A stretch of DNA of 64,000 nucleotides from Ziziphus jujuba (taxonomy: Eukaryota; Streptophyta; Magnoliopsida; Rosales; Rhamnaceae). The stretch lies in assembly GCF_031755915.1 (NCBI RefSeq), contig NC_083386.1, positions 6,265,501 to 6,329,500 of the forward strand. Direction: 5' to 3'. How positions within the stretch are numbered: the first letter of the stretch is position 1; each line of letters starts with the position of its first letter. Shown here one piece after another: positions 21,691 to 36,300 of this stretch. A program made the translations under genes and the position numbers. The notes under the pieces are model-generated. The model was not told the DNA's origin. It searched no databases and saw only the letters and a list, made by a program, of their open reading frames with translations.

Positions 21691-24578
21691 TGTAACACCC
21701 CGTCCCGAACAACATCGAAATTTTCTTCACGTTGACTGAGAGGGGTCAAAATTTAACTTTTTGATAAGGATGGAATTTCTCTTTGACTGGGGTACCGTTG
21801 CAAAGTATGCATCGACCCGAGTCCATAGACTAGTAGCACGTTGAAAATGGAGCTACCATTTGAAAGTTATGAGCAAAACAAGTTGAGATCCGAACTGTCC
21901 AAGGGGTGCTGGAGTTGACTTTTTGATCGTGCAAAGTTGAGTTTTGACTCATGCATGGTTGTGAAGTACTCATCGATACGAGTTCATAGACCAGTAGCAC
22001 GCCTAAAACGGATATGTGATTTACAAGTTATAGATCTGCAAAGTTTTCTAATACATCATTATTTTATTTTATTAATTTCTTTTCCTTTTCTTTTTGTTTC
22101 TTTTTCTTTTTTTTATTCTTTTGGGCACGTGAAAAAGAGGGGAGAAAGGTTACTATTCATCATCCTCTCTCTTTCTCTCTCTTTCTCCTTCCCATCAATC
22201 TCTCTTTCTCCCTGCTGCATCTTTTCCGGCCACCGGATGGCCACACGTGCCGACCACCGGTGAAGCCCAGCAGTTGGCGAGCTTAACTGCCAAGTTTGGC
22301 AGCTGGCCAATCGATGATGCGCCTAGATCGGCGGATGAAGCCGGCGGCGGCTCATTTTGATTCTCTGGCGATTTCGTTGTTTTCCGGCCAACCCAGTCCA
22401 ATTTTATAACGTAGTCCCCTTATTTTGGACCTCCTGAGCTTGATTTTGAGGTCCATTCAGTTCAACTCTCCATCGTTTGGGAGACACGACAAGTTGAAGT
22501 TCGGCCGAAACCTTCCATCCACTTTCCAGCCACCTCCGGTCGAGTTGAGTCCAACGGAGATCGGTAACGTATTTCTCGTCCCCTTAGCTTTCTGTTGATA
22601 CCTTAATTGCGAATTTTGAAACCGTTTGTATTAGCTTCCCCGGGTACCGGGTATTATTTATTCGAGTAAAATATTAATTTATTTGATCCTGTGTAATATT
22701 GTTATTCTAGGAGCACATGTGAGTCATAGACTTGATCCTATAGAGGATCTTGGTTGGATTGCGTGCTCGAGGTGAGTAACCCACCTTCAAAATTATTTTC
22801 GAGTGTTAAATTAATTATATTTTGGGATATTCTAATATTTGAATGTTTTTATTTTATGTTGATTATTTGATAAATTGTGAACTAAATTTTGATGCCAACA
22901 ATTGAAGTAATTGGAATATATGATTTTTGACAAATTATGGAAATCTAGATTTTATGCAATGTGATATTTAAAGGAATTGTGAATTTAATATTATTTGATT
23001 TATTGTGAAATTTAATTGTGATTTTATTTTGATTAATAAAATTGCATTTATATGAATTTACAAAAATCTGAATGTTTATGTGATTTAATTATATTTTGAA
23101 TTTTGAGGAATTGAATGAATATTTGTTTTAAATTATTGTTAATTTCATTGATGGAATTTAGGTGTTGGATTTATGACGATGATTTATAAAGGAATTGTGG
23201 AAAATTTACGGGTTTAATTGGATGGAATAAACTCGGTGGTATTTATGAGATTTTGAGATTTGAAAATAAATATATTGATTTTATGATTTTTAGATGCACT
23301 ATACATGTCCTGGTGTTATGTATACATGGATATGATTAGTGCGCAGGTGGATGTGGCTAGTGCACAGGTGGGTGTGAATAGCGCACAGGTGATTTATGGG
23401 GTTTCCTGTGGTTGCCATTGGACGAGGGTAGGCCACCCCTCTATGGCCGGGACGCCTGTTTGCAGTGGCACGGTGGGATGCCATGCTACCGTATGCATGT
23501 TTCTCTCTTTAACCTCTTGTCTAGAGGTACTCAGGACACTGGATATCGTTGGCTCCACTGGTATATAGTGAGTTCATCAAATGGTTTTCACGACATAATT
23601 TTGAACATAAAATATTTTAGAAATTTATTTAAATTAAAATGTTTTTAACAGTGTTTTATAAATTAAATTGTTTTAGTATTTTAAATTGAGTTCTATTGTT
23701 AATTATTTGGTTTTATTTTATTTATTTAAATATTTCTTGGATCATTTTTGTTGTAGATTTTATTTTGTTTTCATATTAATTGTTCACAATACTTTATTCC
23801 CAATTTAATATTTGTCATTAGTCTTATTTTTGTAATTATTTCTCACTAAGATTTTTGGATTATTAATTTATTGATTATTATTTGCAAATTATTAATTAAA
23901 TATTTTCTGGATTTTGGGGCTTAAAATATTGGGTTTTGTGAAACTTTTTAAAAAGGAAACATTTCAAACTAAGTGAATTGTAAGGGTTTTGAGAGAAAAT
24001 ATTATTTCAAATACTTAATAATTAATTATGTATTTATTATGTATTAATCAAGTTTATAATATTGTTATATTATTATTATTTATTTTCCTGATTAGTACAT
24101 TGTATCACTCACTGAGATGATTAGCATCTCACGTTTTTAAATTTTGTTCCCTTAGGCTCAGGTGGTAGACATTGTTCGATCAGGGCGAGCTCGACGTCTT
24201 GGTTTGTTGCCGAAAGTCCAAGAAGCTTTTCCTTTCCTTTCTATCTTGTATTATTTCTTTTTATCTTGTATTGTATTAAATTTTATATTCAACTGTACTG
24301 ATAATGCTCTGTATACTATTTGGACGATTATCTATTTAATTATGCACTGATTCCCTGTTAATTATTGAAGTGCTGCAATTTGTGGTAATACTTTGTAGTA
24401 AGGTGGGAGGAATAAGGTGGTGTATATAGAAGTGTATTTTTTGTGCAGGAAAATTTGTGGTAAGTCCTACCCTTAGAGGAGATGCTGTTGGATTTTTCAT
24501 TGGGAGATTCAGTAGTGTTTTCCTAGGATCGGAGCTTGTCTAGGGTTCCGAAAAAGGAATTTTGGACGGGTCCTGACA
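21691..24578 (+). mobile_element. Solo LTR B (2888 bp) with 5-bp target duplication ATCAC
   Basis: Same family as LTR A, same orientation. ATCAC lies immediately before (21686-21690) and after (24579-24583). It carries three tandem ~24-bp units around 23333-23396, each ending GCGCAGGTG or GCACAGGTG, where LTR A has two of a related unit. The frame at 23305-23568 has counterparts in LTRs C and D, but only because the LTR is conserved. Confidence 0.88.
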
Positions 24579-24583
24579 ATCAC

Positions 24584-25098
24584 AGTAGGGGTATGACTTA
24601 TATCTTCGGGTATGAGTGTTTGTTTTTAAAATTTATGTTCCCCACTTGTTACTGCCTCGCACTCAAGTTTATATGGATTACCGAGTAATATTATATTATG
24701 CCAAGTCCTACTAGGTAGTTAACAATTAGAGTTTATAAGGAAATTATATTTACATTGCTAAAGGTTATTTTTGAATATGTATTCACGTACATCATAGTTT
24801 CAAGGTAGCTGGATTTGACATAGGTCGATGGTGTTTTAGTTGTTTTTAATTTTATTGTAGTTGGTTTGGAGGATCTTTTGGGTGTAGAAGTTTATTTTTT
24901 GTTCATTTTTTATGGAGAAGTTTTAAGATATTAATTATAATGATGTTTGGAGACTTTTTATGTTTCACATTATAAGTTTTATTAAGAGTTTTGAGTATGA
25001 CTTTTGTCACACTCTAAGTATATAGACTGGGGGTGTGACATGAACTCTCTTCGCTCAAAACAACAATGTTATCTTTTGGTTTTGTGAATTAGAAAAAC
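24584..25098. other. Spacer before pseudogene RLP2; possible older LTR end
   Basis: The stretch ending GGGGGTGTGACA at 25040 looks like the 3' terminus of an older retroelement into which LTR B inserted. I could not find its other end. The TTGACT/AATAAATA promoter block of the other RLPs is not visible here, so this copy may have lost its promoter. Confidence 0.35.
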
Positions 25099-28040
25099 AT
25101 GGGTTTTTGGTTCTTATCACCACATTTGTGTCTTCTTTACTTCCTATTTCTTGCACCATCTATATCCTCCCCTCCTCCACTTCGATCATCATTGTGCCAT
25201 CCTAATGAGAGCTCTGCTTTGCTGCAATTCAAAAACTCATTTTCTATTGGTGATATACCCCCTGGTTACCCTAGTCATATTGATGGACCAAGTGAGATGC
25301 TGCTATCATGGAACAATGGTACTAATTGTTGCACATGGAGCGGAGTCACTTGTGACAAGGTGACAGGCAATGTGATCGGTCTCGATGTTCAATCTAGTGG
25401 GATTGAACGCATTATTCACTCCAACAGCAGCCTTTTCTACCTGACTCATATCCAAAGTCTTATCCACTCTGGTAACAGTTTCGATAGCCCTATTCCATCT
25501 CAATTTGTCAGGTTCAAAAATTTGGAGCATCTTGACCTGAGTGACTCCAATTTTTATGGCCCTTTCCCTCAAGAAATCTCTTATCTATCTCAGTTGGTTT
25601 CTCTAGATCTCTCTTTCAGTGCATTAGATTTAAATACATCCAGTTTGCTAAGTGTCTTTACAAGCCTATCCAATCTTAAGGAACTTAATCTGTTTAATGT
25701 TAATATGTTTTCTGCACAACCTAATGTCCTTATGAATCTGTCATCCTCTTTGACACATCTTAATCTCTCTTATTGTGACCTGCAAGGGAAATTCCTTGAA
25801 AACTTTTTCCACTACTACTCGAACCTTGAATTGCTGGATTTAAGTGTAAATGGACAACTAAATTGTTCTGTTCCAGATGATCTGCCTAACATGAGTAGTC
25901 CACTTAGAGTGTTGGTACATTCTGAGTCTGGATTTTCAGTGGATATGCAATCTCTGACAAGAAATTTCAATTCTTTCGGAACATTATCCCTTAGTGGATG
26001 CAAAGTCATAGGATCAGCATATCTTGCATTAGTAATTTCTAACCTTACAAAAGTCACTTCCTTGGACCTCTCTGGATTGGGTTTTGGGGGCCCAATCCCA
26101 TGGTTGTTTATTAATTTAGAGAAACTTGTTTATTTAAATCTTGCAGGTAATAATTTTGTTGGTTAGCTTCTAGAAACTTATACTAACCACTCAAATGATC
26201 AAAACCCATTTCCTTCAAATCATCAATTACTTAGTCATCTTCCATTGAATTTACCAATTTTTGACTTAGGCCACAACTTGCTGAATGGGACAATACCTTC
26301 TTGGTTATATTCTCTTCCATTCTTGATGTATCTTAGGTTGAACAAAAACCAATTCACCAGTTCCATTCAAGAATTCAAATATGTTTCTTTGTATTATCTT
26401 AACCTGGCTGGTAACAAACTCCAGGGCCCCATTCCACAATCACTCTTTCAGCAAGAGAATCTTTACCATCTTGATCTTTCAAGAAATAACTTGAACAGTG
26501 CTATCGGGCTAGACCAGTTTTCAAAGTTGAAGAATCTCACTAATCTTAGTCTTTCAGATTATAATCTGTCATTGAGTTCTGACAACAATTTTACCTTTCC
26601 CAACATTGTTGAACTGGAATTGTCTTCATACAACTTAAGTGAGTCCCCATACTTTTTGAGAACCTTAGGAATTCTAGACTGCTTAGACCTTTCATACAAC
26701 AGAATTCAAGGCAGTATTCCAAAATGGCTAGGGAACATTGGGAAGGGTTATCATTTATCTTATTTGAATCTCTCTCACAATCTTTTGACAAATGTTAACC
26801 AACTTCCATGGAAAGAGTTAGAAGAATCAAATGTTAGGAGGGATACCTTCATTATTTTGCAGCCTTGGCTACATTATGATTCTGGATATGTCTAATAACA
26901 ATATGAATGGTAGCATTCCTCCTTGTCTTGGAAACCTTAGCCGTCTTTCGGTGTTAGATCTAAGTATGAATATGTTTCATGGAACTATCCCAACAACATT
27001 TGCATCTCTCGATTACATCAAGAACATTAAGCCAAACAGAAACCATTTCCAAGGACCATTGCCGCCATCCTTGAGCAATTGTAAAAGCTTGGAAGTCCTA
27101 GATTTGGGAAACAACATTATAAATGATACGTTCCCGGGGTGGTTGGAGTCTCTTCCAGTGTTACAAGTACTTGTCTTGAGATCCAACAAATTCCATGGTT
27201 GCATAAGTAGCACTCCCAAAGTACAATCTCCATTCCAAAAGTTGCGAATCTTAGACTTGTCCAACAATCAATTCAGCAGCCTTTTGCCAACACAATATTT
27301 CAAGAATTTCTTGGCTATGATGAATGGACGTGTGGATAAATTGAAATACATGGGTGAAGATCATTATCAAGATTCTGTGATAGTGACAATGAAAGGCAGC
27401 ATGGTACGCTTGGAAAAGATCCAAACATCTTCACAACCATTGATTTTTCGGAAAATAATTTTGATGGGGGATTCCAAAATCCATTGGAAATCTGAAAGAT
27501 CTTAAAGGTCTCAATTTGTCTCACAACAAAATAAGTGGTCACATTCCACCATCGCTGAGAAATTTGACTGATTTGGAATGGCTAGATCTTTCCTCGAATA
27601 AGCTTTCAGGAGAGATTCTGATGTAACCGATAGAAATGACGGTGCGCGAAGTCTTGAACCTTTCATAAAACCAGCTTGTGGGAGCCATACCTCAAGGAAA
27701 CCAGTTTGATAGTTTTGGAAAGGATGCATTCTTCGGAAATCTAGGACTTTGTGGATTTCAGTTGTCTATAGCATGTGACAACAACAGAGCAAAACAAACC
27801 CCATGAGAAGGTGATCATTTAGAGACTTCAAATGGAATATTTTATTGGAAGTTTGCAATGTTGATAGGATATGGCTGTGGATTAGGGATTGAGATATCAA
27901 TGGGATATATGTTGTTTTCGGACAAAAGACTTGCATGTTTCATAAGAAAAGTTGGAGGAGAGCGATGGATTGAATTGCTAAAAGCACGAAAGAAGAAGAA
28001 GAAGAAGGCTCACTCCAACACCAGAAGAAGAAATCACTAG
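25099..28040 (+). pseudogene. RLP pseudogene (RLP2), several stops and frameshifts
   Basis: Begins with a signal-like MGFWFLSPHLCLLYFLF and an N-terminal cap (NGTNCCTWSGVTCD), then LRRs collinear with RLP1. The first break is a TAG at 26164-26166, where relatives have a Gln codon (GQL). A deletion with frameshift near 26820-26840 removes the segment before SNNQLTGEIP. A one-base loss near 27424 shifts the frame again. TAA at 27624-27626 and 27666-27668 and TGA at 27804-27806 follow. The last ~150 bp, encoding the tail KARKKKKKK, nearly match RLP1/RLP4, suggesting a small conversion there. It cannot make a membrane RLP; a secreted 355-residue N-terminal piece is the most it could encode. Confidence 0.9.
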
Positions 28041-30034
28041 CCTTCTGGCAAATTAATCTGCACAAGGTATACACAAACTATGCTCCTTAATGGATATTTC
28101 ATGATTCAAACTCCTAAGTTTTGTGGTAATCAATTATAGGTAGTTAGTAACTTTTTCACCTATATTGCTGCATGAATTACCTTTTTGGCAACTCTTATTT
28201 ATTATATTTTTGTAGTCTCTCGGTTTCTCTTCTTCACCAATGTTGTTTCGTCCTGCAACTTAGGATTGTTGGAAGAATAAGGCTGTGATGGTAGACATCA
28301 AAAGGTAACCTATTCACCTTTTTTTCCGTCAATTTTCTCCCATTATATTTTGTATAATTTGCTGAAATTATTCTTTTCAATTTTGTTTTCTTAATCACTT
28401 CTGAAATGATTTTTGTATTGATATTTCAATTTGACTTTTGTTTGGATGTCCTATATCAGTGGTAGCCTACTAGAGCCACTTTTGGGGTTTTGTTTGAATT
28501 TATAATTTCAATATGAAACTATGATTTCATTGGAAAGTAATTTGTTTTTGTTTTTTTGGATTAATATTGATTTATTCTTTTTATTACGGAAGTGAATAGG
28601 AGATAACTCCTGTGCTTTGAAAAAACAGAACTACTATAATACAATTTTGTTCTATCATTTTTTTTATATGTTTTAAATAATTAATATCCTATAATTTTGG
28701 GGTAGGTTTACATGTAAGTAAGAAAAAAAGTATTTGTGATGGTTTTGGAATTGTTACAGGATGTTGGGAATAGTTTGCAAAACTGAAATGTACTCTATAA
28801 AATATTCGACATCTCTTTTCCAATGTGGTATGTACACTTGTGGACTCTGGATGTTTTTGTTATATTAATACGCAGAGATGAAAATTGACCATCTCGGACC
28901 CGGGGGGTGGGGTGGGGGTGGACCGGGGGACTTGACCTTTTTTTTTTTTTCTGTTTGCAATTTTATTTTATTTTTTCCATTTTATATGTATAATTTTTTT
29001 ATTTCTTTCTTTATTTTTTGTTTGCCATTAGTAGCACTGGTGTTTAGTAGTTGAGTTCTAAAACATAATGCATAGTTTGAATTCAGAAAAGAGATAGAAA
29101 ATAGCTTAAACAGAGAATTATTAAAAATGAATATACAAAAACGAGAAGAACTTGATCTTAACAATTTGTTTCAAATATAGCAATTGCTGCATATGGACCC
29201 GAAAAGTCTCTGTTACAAACAAAAATAAGTTACAAGTTTGTAAATTGTCCAATTTGTGTGTGCATTTTTCTATAAATCCACTTTTAGGCTAAGTCTTTTA
29301 ATTTTATATAGAAATAAATGTAGAGAGTTTCTTTTTATATTTTGTTTGCCAATATTGCTTCACATGTGGATATTTGATATTATTTCATACATGCAGTTGA
29401 TGCTTTAAACTAATTTCTGATATTAATCCCTTAATGATTCATTTAAGAGTGACATATTAATTTTGCAGTGTAATGATATTCTTCACTAACTTTTTACCAA
29501 CTGATGTTAACATTTAACTTTTCTCTAGGAATTTGAGGCTTAATAATGAAAAGGACGCAGGACATTTTCAACCTGGAAGGACCAACCAATTTGTCAACCT
29601 ATTGCATTTGGAATATTTATAAATTTTAGGCTATCTAAAATTCGACTACTTGAGTTTTTGATCTATGAATGCGTTAAAAAACAAACATTCAAATGTATTA
29701 GTAATGTTACGTATGCTTGGTTTTGATTTCCCTTCTAGTTGTTTGTGCTCTTGCACTGTGTGAATTTGGTATGTTAGATGGTAATAATATTAGATTGTGG
29801 TTGATACTCTTGTAAATATGAAAATATCTCATACTGAATATGGACGGTTGGAAAAATATAGTCGAGTCCTGATCATGGAAATTTGATGCCCCAATCGAAC
29901 ATGCGCATCTTACATTGTATATCTTATTTCTCAAGTAAAACATTTGCTTCAATGTTCACACATCCCCTAAAGACTAAAGTCCTCTGGCAACTGAGTCATG
30001 CTATATATAAACAGCTATTGAATAAATATTGAAG

Positions 30035-30067
<33 letters not shown>

Positions 30068-30280
30068 TTGTTTCTCCTCTGATTTCTCTTTTTTTCATTA
30101 TCATTATGTTTTTCCTCTTCTTCTTCTAACTTTTTTGAATGTGAAAAAAAGTGAAAGGGTAGAGTTTTGTTGACTTTCAACGTAGACTCAGAGAAGACTT
30201 TGGCTGACTTGATGCAAATAAATACCACATGCTACCTGAATGCAAATCTCACCACCTATTTAAATTCTCAGCATTAGAAC

Positions 30281-30342
<62 letters not shown>

Positions 30343-30365
30343 CTTTGCTCTATAATAAAGGAAAG
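28041..30365 (+). other. Spacer between pseudogenes RLP2 and RLP3
   Basis: The first ~1.9 kb is the divergent 3' flank shared with RLP1 and RLP4, with a single unit of the dimeric repeat and no LINE fragment. A G-rich run lies at 28899-28930. AT microsatellites are at about 30038-30064 and 30287-30338. A degraded promoter block (TGACTTGATGCAAATAAATAC) is at about 30204-30224. No gene. Confidence 0.55.
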
Positions 30366-33300
30366 ATGGGGTAGTCACCATGGTTGTGTTTCCTGCTATG
30401 CTTAGTATTTCTTACATTATCTTCTTCCAATTCTTCATTATGCAATCCTAATGAAAGCTCTACTTTACTGCAGTTTAGGAACTCATTTTCCATTGACAAT
30501 GCCTCTGCTTTTGATTATTGTGGTTCTTTTTCTGAAGCAAGCAACATAAAAACACTCTCTTGGAAGGATGGTATCGATTATTGCACATGGAGTGGAGTAA
30601 CATGCCATAAGGTGAAAGTTAACATAATCTCTCTCGACCTTCACAGTAGTAGGCTTCGTGGCATTATTTACTCCACAATCGTCTTTTCATCCTTAAATTA
30701 TCTTCGCAGACTAAACCTTATCGTTTCCAAGGCTCCCAAATTTCATCCAAGTTTGGTAGTTTTACAAGTATGAAGCATCTACAACTATCTTATTTTGAGT
30801 TTTCAGGACAAGTCCCTCCAGAAATATCTTACCTATCTGAATTGCAAACACTTGACCTTTCTCTCAATCCTGGCTTAAGACTAGAGACATCTGCCCTGCA
30901 AAGAATCACTACAAATCTAACCGATCTCTGAAACTTGGTCTGTATTATATCGATATTTCGTTAACAGAACCTCGATCCTTGATGAATCTGTCATCCTCTT
31001 TGTCATTTCTTGATTTAAGCTATTCACAACTTGAGGAAAATTCCCAGAAAACATTTTGAGCCTGCCAAACCTCCAAGAGCTTGACTTAGCTGGGAATGCA
31101 AATCTCACCGATTGATTTCCAGAGTCTAACTGGACCAATCCACTTAGACTATTGTCAGTTTCTGAGACTGGATTCTCAATAGATGTATTGTCAGGACCCA
31201 TCTAAAATTCCTCATCGGAACCCTAAACAAGCCCTGATCCTATGGAAATCCTACCGGACCTTCCAATGGAAAATCCGGCAGAACCTCCCCTAAAGGCTGG
31301 ACTTACCATAAATTTCCTACACTAAAAACACACTTCTATAAACACCACCTTATTCCTCTCATCTTACTATAATTTGTTTCCACAAATTTACAGCACTCCA
31401 AAATAATAACAGGGAATTAATGCAGTATTTAATAAAATGTATCCATTACAGTATATAGAGCATTATACAAATAAATATGGAATTGATACAATGTCAGATA
31501 AAGAAGCAATACAAGATGGAGAGGAAAAAAGGAAAAAAAATGCTTCTTGGACTTTCGGCAATGAACTGAGACGTCGAATTCGACCCGGACGATCAACGTC
31601 TCCCAATCTTTGTACCTAGGGGAACGGAATTTAGAAATATGAGATGCTAATCATCTTAGTAAGTGACCCTATCTACTGTACAATAATAATAATAATAATA
31701 ATAAAAGGTAAATAACTTAGTTAATTGATTAATAAGAAATAAGTAAATAATTAATAGGTAGTTAAAAATAATATTTTCCCTTAAAACCCTCACGATTCAC
31801 TCAGTTGGAAAAGTTCCCTTTTTAAAACATTTTAGCAAAACCGAATATTTTATGCCCAAAAAATCAAGGAATAATTAATCAAATAAATTTCAAATAAAAT
31901 ATAAGAATTTAAGGATCCAAATTTATAATAAAATAAATTGAAATAAAAATAACTTATAACAATTACTAAATAATTAATGCACGTCATAACAATTAATACC
32001 GAAATATTAATAAAACTCACATTAAAACAATTCATGAAATAATTAAATAATTAAAATAAATCAATTTATTGAATAATTAAGCAAAGGAAAAAATTAAATC
32101 AAATTAAAACCTCCATTTGAATAAATAATAAAAACAACATTAAATATATTCTTAATTTAAATACAATTTCAAAATATTTATTTTGAAATCCATGTTCTGA
32201 AAACCACTTGATGCACCCACTATATACCAGTGGTGCTAACGGTACTTAGCGTCCCAAGGTACCTCCAGACAGGAGGTTAAAGAGAGAAACCGATATACGG
32301 TCGCGTGGCATCCCACCGCACCGCTGCTAACAGGCATCCCGGCCATGAAGGGGCGGCCTACCCTCATCCGATGGCAACCACAGAACAACCCCATAATCAC
32401 CTGTGCGCTACTCACACCTACCTGCGCATTCATCACATCCACCTGTGCGCTAATCAAATCCATGTATAAAGAACACCAGTACGTGTATGGTACATCTAAA
32501 AATCATAAAATCAATATATTTATATTTCAATCTCAAAATCTCATAAATATCATCGGGTTTATTCCATCCAATTAAACCCGTAATTTTTCCATATTCTCTT
32601 TTAAATCATCATTATAAATCCATCAAGTTCAAATCCATTAATTTGAATATACAAATTTTCCAATGGCATAAGATCAAGCCATTAATATTTCAATGCATAA
32701 ATATTTTTGAAACATAATAATTTAAATCCGTATTTTCTCAAATTCTCAAAAATCAATTTAAATCAATAATACGAAAACCATATAAATTTCATATATAATC
32801 AATTCATATAATTGTGCACGATAATTAAATAATAACCATAGCAATAATTAAAATAAATCAAAACCACAATTTTTTTAAATTCCCAGATATATTCTTTTGG
32901 CACCAAAACATATATTAAAAACATTATAAACTGGCAATACAATTCTAGATAAAAATTCTCATAATATTGAACACATAAACATATTTTTGAAAATATTCAA
33001 TTATGAAATATTCTAACAAATTAATTTAATAATTAATAATTTCAATTTCAATTTCATAAAATTCTTTAAATCAAAATATTTTTTAATATATAAATATTTT
33101 AACACACTCAATTGGGCATCAAAATTCCACATATAAATCCACTAAATATTTGACACATAAAATATAATTTTCAAATATTCAATTCACACAAAATATTCAC
33201 AAATTTAATTTCCGAAATTAATTTGAAGGTGGATCACTCACCTCGAGCACGCAATCCAACCAAGATCATCCATGGGATCAATTTCACAACGCACACGTGC

Positions 33301-36300
33301 TCTTAGAACAATAATATTACACAACTCAATTAAATTAATATTTTATTCGGATAAATAATATCCGGTACCCAGGGGATTTAACACAAATGTCAACCAAAAT
33401 TTACGAGTAATATACTGAAACGAAGCTTATGGAACGAGCATTACAAATCTGGTCTTACTTCCTGGAGATCGGACTCGAGATAGCCGAAATCTCGTCGGAA
33501 AGCTTTTGAATTTTAGACCTTTGATTCTCACAATCCATCTCAAATTGGAGGAAAACGACCTTGGATTTGGGATCACAGGGTCGGAATTAGTGGGAAAGGA
33601 TGGACAGTGCAACTGGAAACTCACCGGAAAGTCAATTTTTCGACGAGCCGTTGTGGTCATCGAAATCCGCCACCGCCAGCGGCGCGTCAGTTGGCCACTG
33701 GCCGTGATTTTTGGTGGGAAGGTAGATCGGGTAATGGGTGACTCAATGGGACCGGTGGTGAGGCAAACGGAGGTCGGAATAGGGAGAAATCTGGGTTTGA
33801 AGTATTGGCGCCGCCGCCGGAAAAAGCCTCGATCCGGACGCATCGGCAATCGGTTGGCCGTGATTTTTGGTTGGCATGCCGGTTTTCAGGTGAGCTTCAA
33901 GGTGGGGTGACACGTGTACTGTTTTGGTGGTCGAAAATGGGTGAACGGCGGTTGGCCGGTTGGGTTTCTCTCTCTAGCTTTCTCTCTCTCTCTCTCTTTC
34001 TCTCTCCTCCCCCGGCTCATGTGTTTTGCCAAAATAAAAGCCACCCGTGGGTGATACTATTCATTCATGGGATTGGTTGAAAATACGACACGTGGCACAC
34101 ACTGTTCACTCAAGTCAAAATATATTAAAATATTACAATATTCGAAAAACTTTGCATGTCCATAACTTTTTAACCAGATGTCCAATTTAAGCATGCCACT
34201 AGTCTATGAACTCATATCGATGAGTACTTCACAACCATGCATGAGTCAAAGCTCAACTTTGTATAAACAAAAAGTCAACTCCGGCACCCCTTGGAGAGTT
34301 TGGACCTCAACTTGTTTTGCTCATAACTTTCAAACCATAGCTTTGTTTTCAACGTGCTACTATTCTATGAACTCGTGCTAACGTGCACTTTTTAACGGTA
34401 CCTCAATCAATGTGAAATTCCATCAGGAACAAAAAGTCAACATTAGACCCCTTCTCAGCCAACGACGCTCAAACCCGGTCAACCTTGGTCAAATTTTAGA
34501 AATTTCCGATGTACTTTGGGATGGGGTGTTACATGTATCATATCTAGTAAGAAATTCGAAGTCTTTGAATATATTGCATCTAAGTAATTGCAAACTCATA
34601 GGATCATTTCCTGCAATTTTGGTTGCCAACCTTACAAAATTCACTTTCTTGGACTTCTCTGATAACGATTTCAGTGGCCATATTCCTTGGATCTTTCTAA
34701 ATCTGGAGAGACTCCATTATTTGGATCTTTCAGGCAATGCTTTTATAGGCCAACTTCTAGAAACTTCTAATAATTACACAAATCAAAATTTATTTTTACA
34801 TGATTCTTCAGAAACATCAATTGTTGGGTCAAGTTCCTTTGAGTTGTACATATCTAAACTTATGTCACAACTTGTTGAATGAGACAATACCATCTTTGTT
34901 ATTTTCCCTTCCAGATTTGGAGTACTTGGGCCTGAACAATAACCAATTCATTGGTTCCATTAAAAAATTCCAATATGGTTCTTTGGATCATCTTAATTTG
35001 GCCTATAACAAACTTCAAGGTCCCATTCCGACATCAATACTTCACCAAGTGAATCTTAATTATCCACTGCTTTCAAATAATAACTTGAGTGGAACTGTGA
35101 GGTTAGATCAGTTTTCAAAGTCAAAAAACTCTACTATCTAGATCTATCTTTTAACAATTTGTCATTGGATTCTAAGGACTCCATCAATTATACTTTGCCT
35201 GACCTCGATATGTTGGAGTTGGCTGCATGCAACATAAGCAAGTTTCCTTACTCATTAAGAACATTAGAAATCTTAGAATATTCAGACCTTTTCAACAACA
35301 TGATTCAAGACAATATTCCCAAATGGCTATGGAACATGGAAAAGGCTTTGTTATTGTATTTCAATCTTTCTCCCCACCTTTTGACATACGTAGATCAACT
35401 TCCATGGACGAAACTAGCAATTGTTGACTTGCGATCCAATTTGATTCAAGGACATATTCCGGTTCCACCCCCATCCACTATTATCTCTTCCATTTCAAGT
35501 AACCAATTTGTCTGGAGAGATACCTTCTTTGATTTGCAACCTTAGTGTCATTGAAGTCCTAGAATTGTCTAACAATAGTTTGAATGGAAACATCCCTCTG
35601 AGCTTTTGAATTTGAGCAGTCGTCTCTCGGTGTTGGATCTAGGCATGAAGGCATGGTTCCAACAGCATTTGAAAAAGGCAATATATTGATGAACATTAAC
35701 CTTAATGGAAATCAGTTGAAAGGACCATTGTCGCAAGCTTTGCTCAATTATAGAAACTTGGAAGTTTTAAACCTGGTAAATAACATGATTAATGATACCT
35801 TTCCTCAGTGGTTGAAATCTCTTCCAAAGCTACAAGTTCTCATATTGAGATCCAACAGATTCTATGGAACCATAGCTAGTTCTCCCAATGTTGAATTACT
35901 TTTTCAAAAGTTGCAATCTTGTACCTGTCAAACAACGAATTCAAGGGACTTTTGCCAACAAAGAATTTTGGGAATTTGTCCAAAATGATGAATGGAAGGG
36001 GAAGGATTTCATCAAGATTCTGTGACAGTGACAATCAAAGGCTATGACAAGGAAATGGAAAAGATTTAAAACATATTTAGAATCACTGACTATTCAAAAA
36101 ATAAATTCGAGGGAGAGATTCCAGAGTTAATTGGAAATCTAAAGTGCTCAATCTTTCTTATAATGACATAACTGGTTCCTTTCCATAACCAATGCGAAAT
36201 TTGATTAACCTTGAATGGTTAGATCTCTCCTCGAATCAACTTTTTGGAAAGATTTCTAGCTAGTTGGTTGAATTGATATCACTTGAAGTCTTGAACCTTT

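Noticed and set aside
23305..23568. Frame with SAQV repeats and CHATVCMFLSLTSCLEV, seen again at 32463-32236 and 40131-39907
   Set aside because: It recurs only because the LTR is repeated; frames break between copies and no retroelement protein matches.
28899..28930. G-rich run as a possible G-quadruplex gene regulator
   Set aside because: A single short tract in the flank of a pseudogene, with no conservation in the paralogous flanks.
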